This document shows positions 4,113 to 6,813 of a DNA stretch of 6,813 nt, piece after piece (the stretch's first letter is position 1; each line of letters starts with the position of its first letter). A model generated the notes under the pieces. That model worked only from the letters and a program-made list of their open reading frames with translations, ran no database searches and was not told the origin of the DNA. The position numbers were made by a program, and so were the translations under genes. Source of the DNA: an uncultured Gammaproteobacteria bacterium (GTDB lineage: Bacteria; Pseudomonadota; Gammaproteobacteria; Pseudomonadales; DT-91); contig CAKMZU010000062.1 in assembly GCA_929200485.1 (NCBI GenBank), positions 2,962-9,774 on the forward strand, given 5' to 3'.

Positions 4113-5339
4113 TCATTCGAATTTGGGATTGAATTCGGCTTGATTGTCGTTTTTATGTTTTAGGATGGCGGCAGTATAAAAAACATCCGTTGAGCTATTG
4201 ACCGCTGTTTCGACAGCGTCTTGCAAAATACCAATCATAAAGCCAATAGCGACAATGTTCATAGCGACTTCATTATTGATACCAAACAAACTCGCCGCTA
4301 ATGGGATAAGCAGCAAAGAGCCGCCTGCGACCCCAGATGCACCACAGGCACATAATGCTGAGACAATTGCTAATAATACAGCACTAAAAAAATCCACCTG
4401 TATGCCAAGCGTATAGACAGCACTTAGCGTAAGCACAGAAATAGTAATGGCAGCACCGGCTGTATTCATTGCAGCGCCTAAGGGAATAGAGACAGAGTAG
4501 GTCTCTTGATCTAAGCCTAATTTTTGGCAGAGCTCAATATTTATTGGGATGTTTGCTGTGCTTGAACGGGTGAAAAAAGCGGGAATGCCGCTTTCTCTTA
4601 AGCAGAAAAACAAGAGTGGGTAAGGGTTTTTTCTAGTAACCAGAAAGACCAGTAGGGGGTTAATAGTCAATGCAAAGATCCCCATTGTTATCAATAGAAT
4701 AGATAGCACATGAATATGGCTAAGTAATCCATTCAATCCGCTACTTGATAGCGTTTGTACGGTTAATCCAAATACGCCTAATGGGGCAAGACGAATAACA
4801 AAGCGTACAATTTGTGTTATGCAGCCGCTCAGGTCTAAAAAAACCTGTTTAGTTGAATCTGTTGCATGCCTGAGTGTTAAGCCTAGACCTACGCCCCAGA
4901 CAATCAGACCTAAATAATTTCCTTCTATCAATGCGTTTATTGGATTGTCGATCAATTTGAATAAAATACGGATGAATACAGCCCCAATTCCCTCTGGAGA
5001 ATTGGATGCAGGAAGGTTTTCCATTAGATGAATCTCAACAGGGTAGAGAAAACTTACCCCAACTGAGAGGAATGCCGCAGCCAGCGTACCGGCAATGTAT
5101 AACATGAATATGGGTTTTACTTTAGGCTTTTGATTGGCTTGCTGATTAGCAATCGCGGACGCCACCAGCATGAGTATTAAGACCGGTGCAATAGATTTAA
5201 GTGCTCGAATGAATAGATTGCCTAGTGTTTCAGCATAAATACTTATTTCCGGGAATGATAAAGCATAAATACACCCAAGAATCATCCCTAGGAGTATTTG
5301 TATAATCAGACTGTTTTTAATCAGATCAATGATTTGCAT
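4113..5339 (-). CDS. sstT: Serine/threonine:Na+ symporter SstT
   Basis: This 408-residue inner-membrane protein imports serine and threonine with sodium (DAACS/glutamate-transporter family; E. coli SstT is 414 residues). It resembles E. coli SstT along its whole length as I recall it, including CLRESG-AFFTRSS (246-260), YSVSIPLGA (281-289), CACGASGVAGGSLLLIPLA (330-348) and ETAVNSSTDV (377-386). Functional sites visible are the serine-rich re-entrant loop HP1 (FTRSSTANIP, 256-265), HP2 (around 331-345), and TM8 with Asp374, Thr378, Asn381 and Asp385. Glu377 occupies the place of the Arg that selects acidic substrates in glutamate carriers, as in other SstT proteins. One departure is NTAG (292-295) where NMAG is usual. 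ATG 5339 gives the expected N-terminus; the Shine-Dalgarno is weak. It is monocistronic and converges on the 80-residue gene. Confidence 0.96.
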   Translation of the reverse strand: MQIIDLIKNSLIIQILLGMILGCIYALSFPEISIYAETLGNLFIRALKSIAPVLILMLVASAIANQQANQKPKVKPIFMLYIAGTLAAAFLSVGVSFLYPVEIHLMENLPASNSPEGIGAVFIRILFKLIDNPINALIEGNYLGLIVWGVGLGLTLRHATDSTKQVFLDLSGCITQIVRFVIRLAPLGVFGLTVQTLSSSGLNGLLSHIHVLSILLITMGIFALTINPLLVFLVTRKNPYPLLFFCLRESGIPAFFTRSSTANIPINIELCQKLGLDQETYSVSIPLGAAMNTAGAAITISVLTLSAVYTLGIQVDFFSAVLLAIVSALCACGASGVAGGSLLLIPLAASLFGINNEVAMNIVAIGFMIGILQDAVETAVNSSTDVFYTAAILKHKNDNQAEFNPKFE

Positions 5340-5714
5340 GATTCTTGACCAGTGTTTATTTCAAGCATAGATGAGTTTCAATAGCAGGGTTAGTGAGTTT
5401 TACTTTTTGGTTACTTCATTGTTTGAATTAAGGGGGTTAATGACCCCTGTGATTTCTCAACTTTCTGCAATCACGGTACCCTTGGGAGGTGAATCGTTTA
5501 ACTTGGTTAGCGTTATGCTGATTAATAACCTGAGCTCGAGTTTTAAAAACTTAATGCTCAAAGGCAGCTATTGGAGATGCTCGTATCATTTGATAAAGCT
5601 TGCATCATTAGTGTGAGAAATAGTAAAAAGTTCCGTGTATGCCGAACTTTTAGCGTTGAATAGATTATTTTTATTTAAGTAAACTCTCCGGAACGAATTT
5701 CAATTAATTGTTTT
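5340..5714. other. Intergenic region upstream of sstT
   Basis: No credible gene. The plus-strand frame 5371-5616 has no Shine-Dalgarno sequence and no recognisable features. A small hairpin GGGGT/ACCCC (5433-5437 with 5443-5447, loop TAATG) lies about 95-110 nt upstream of the sstT start and could be in its leader. A clear sstT promoter was not found; TTGAAA-17-TAAACA at 5381-5353 on the minus strand is too weak to call. The right part contains the hairpin at 5626-5651. Confidence 0.4.
5626..5651 (-). terminator. Terminator of the C92-family hydrolase gene
   Basis: AAAAGTTC (5626-5633) and GAACTTTT (5644-5651) pair perfectly over 8 bp with a 10-nt loop. On the minus strand the stem ends in TTTTT and starts about 63 nt after the hydrolase stop at 5715, consistent with an intrinsic terminator that separates it from sstT on the same strand. 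The stem is AT-rich, so strength is uncertain. Confidence 0.5.
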
Positions 5715-6497
5715 TTATGAGTTTTTTTGTTCGTCGGGGTTGCCATTCCAAGGCAGAAGACGATAATCCAATTGATTCTGGTATTCCAAATACGGATATT
5801 TGATGATTTCAAAATAGGGTGAATAATCAAAATCACTTGGCACGCACAATTTAGGGTTTCTCCTAAATAACTGAATGTTTTGTTCATCATCGACCTTGAT
5901 CAATGGAAGTATAGGGAATTGAACAAAATCAAATGCTTCGGCGATCATTGTCGAGCACACGGTTTTTGTACTGCTACCAACATGTGTAGAAAAAAGGGAA
6001 GAGCGCCATCTTCTTGGCATAAACCACCAGGGAAAGAAAAAGCGCGCTAAATCAAATATCTGCCTGACATCATAGTCATACCCTAATCGGCTAATACAAA
6101 AACGTATGACGTCTGTTGCATCATTAAACTTAAGCCCTTGAGGTCGTGCAATACGTATATGGTCACCTTCATAGTAGCGAAGGGGTCTAAGAATGGTACC
6201 ACAGCCTAATTCGCTCTCTATAATCACCTGGTCGTTCTCACCACCTTGGTAGTGCTTTTTGAGAGCCTCACGAAGCGTAGGGTTTTCTATTTCTGGAATT
6301 CGACCAATATATAGCGCAGCGTGAGACCAAGGGCTTTGTGTGATAAGTTTAATCACTTCACTGACACGACTTCTCCCCTCGATGAGTATGACATCACAGG
6401 GTTTTAGCTCATGCCGCATTTTTTCGAAGTTGGACATAGGGACTTCGGGTTTGCTGGCTTTGCGGTTGAGCCAGTTAATGATGGGCTCGCTGAACAT
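5715..6497 (-). CDS. YiiX/YebB-like (C92, permuted papain-fold) cysteine hydrolase
   Basis: The 260-residue protein belongs to the circularly permuted NlpC/P60-like group (Peptidase_C92, formerly DUF830) of YiiX/YaeF. The domain starts at about residue 32 with PCDVILIEGRSRVSEVIKL. Catalytic candidates are visible in family order: His59 in SPWSHAALYIG, Glu94 in VIIESELG, and Cys181 in TVCSTMIAEAF, with GYDYD at 139-143. Members are thought to cleave amide or ester bonds in cell-wall, lipid or acylated substrates; the substrate here is unknown. There is no signal peptide, so it is cytosolic or peripherally bound. The aromatic/basic stretch FFFPWWFMPRRWR (153-165) could dip into a membrane. The ATG at 6497 has AAGGA 6 nt upstream; the TTG two codons earlier is too close to that site. 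It is divergent from the DUF1285 gene. The family assignment is strong, the biochemical role open. Confidence 0.9.
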   Translation of the reverse strand: MFSEPIINWLNRKASKPEVPMSNFEKMRHELKPCDVILIEGRSRVSEVIKLITQSPWSHAALYIGRIPEIENPTLREALKKHYQGGENDQVIIESELGCGTILRPLRYYEGDHIRIARPQGLKFNDATDVIRFCISRLGYDYDVRQIFDLARFFFPWWFMPRRWRSSLFSTHVGSSTKTVCSTMIAEAFDFVQFPILPLIKVDDEQNIQLFRRNPKLCVPSDFDYSPYFEIIKYPYLEYQNQLDYRLLPWNGNPDEQKNS

Positions 6498-6592
6498 CGG
6501 CAATCCTTTATTTTTAAAAATAATTATTTATCTGAACTATCAATAAGGGTTCTGACATGCGTTGTTGGATTCTATGTAAAAAAGTATAGACC

Positions 6593-6601
6593 TGATATAC
6601 T
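6593..6601 (+). promoter_or_regulatory. Extended -10 promoter for the DUF1285 gene
   Basis: TGA-TATACT (TG at 6593-6594, hexamer 6596-6601) is an extended -10 element matching TATAAT at five of six positions. No good -35 lies 17 nt upstream, as is common for extended -10 promoters. Transcription would begin near 6608, about 37 nt before the ATG at 6645. Confidence 0.45.
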
Positions 6602-6644
6602 CAGTAGCGACCTTCAAACCTCATTGACTGAAAAAATTCATCTT

Positions 6645-6813
6645 ATGTCCCTAGATTTAGATGCTTTGTTAGCCCGTGTTCATTCGTCAAATACATTGCC
6701 ACCTGTTCACCAGTGGAAGCCTACGGTCGAAAATACCATAGATATTGTGATTGATCTTGGGGGTCGCTGGATTCATGAGGGTGAGATTATTGAAAGGCAG
6801 GCCATTTGTAAGC
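6645..6813 (+). CDS. DUF1285 protein, N-terminal part, cut by the window edge
   Basis: The first 56 codons are present and the gene runs off the right end. The visible part begins MSLDLDALLARV and contains LPPVHQWKP (residues 18-26), IDIVIDLGGRWIHEGEII (32-49) and ERQAICK. This matches the DUF1285 pattern, in which a W-x-P element is followed by I-x-x-dG-x-W-x-x-xG-x-x-I-x-R. DUF1285 proteins are cytoplasmic, typically just under 200 residues, common in gamma- and alphaproteobacteria, and of unestablished function. ATG 6645 is chosen because it begins the family-like N-terminus; no clear Shine-Dalgarno is seen. The frame is open further upstream but has no ATG there. Confidence 0.85.
   Translation, partial: MSLDLDALLARVHSSNTLPPVHQWKPTVENTIDIVIDLGGRWIHEGEIIERQAICK

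Noticed and set aside
4198..4416. Plus-strand frame inside sstT
   Set aside because: It is antisense to a clearly conserved transporter and has no independent evidence.
5371..5616. 81-codon plus-strand frame upstream of sstT
   Set aside because: No ribosome binding site, no family resemblance, and it lies in the probable sstT leader and promoter region.

Overview
The window is AT-rich chromosomal DNA, most likely from a marine-type gammaproteobacterium of the Oceanospirillales/Alteromonadales kind. This placement is an inference from gene content: a serine/threonine symporter close to E. coli SstT, a DUF1285 protein, a YiiX-like C92-family cysteine hydrolase, a CspA-family protein, a secreted nickel superoxide dismutase, and a textbook sigma-54 promoter. 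No rRNA, tRNA, CRISPR, transposase or phage structural gene is visible.

Layout. Positions 1-1740 hold three minus-strand genes, each apparently its own transcription unit: a cold-shock protein (182-388) with a strong 3' hairpin, a small outer-membrane-type lipoprotein (581-1117), and a Ni-superoxide dismutase with a signal peptide (1227-1676). Positions 1740-2389 are non-coding and contain several short palindromes. A lone von Willebrand factor A protein with a complete MIDAS metal site (2404-3312, plus strand) follows. Its best ribosome binding site serves an ATG at 2390 that is out of frame by one base at a run of nine Ts, so the gene may be frameshifted, slippage-regulated or mis-sequenced.

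The most striking part is 3644-4104. A cluster of TGTCA/TGACA dyads, a perfect IHF-consensus site and a correctly spaced -24/-12 sigma-54 promoter lie in that order upstream of an 80-residue protein I do not recognise. The predicted 46-nt leader places two GGA motifs in small hairpins, one over the Shine-Dalgarno sequence, as in CsrA/RsmA targets. This small gene therefore appears to be a dedicated output of an unidentified sigma-54 activator, perhaps with an added translational brake.

The small gene converges on sstT (4113-5339, minus strand) across a shared hairpin. Then comes a gap with a terminator hairpin (5626-5651), the C92-family hydrolase (5715-6497, minus strand), and a divergent DUF1285 gene (from 6645) that runs off the right edge. 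Apart from secretion and stress themes (periplasmic SOD, lipoprotein, exported VWA candidate), nothing shows that these genes form one pathway.
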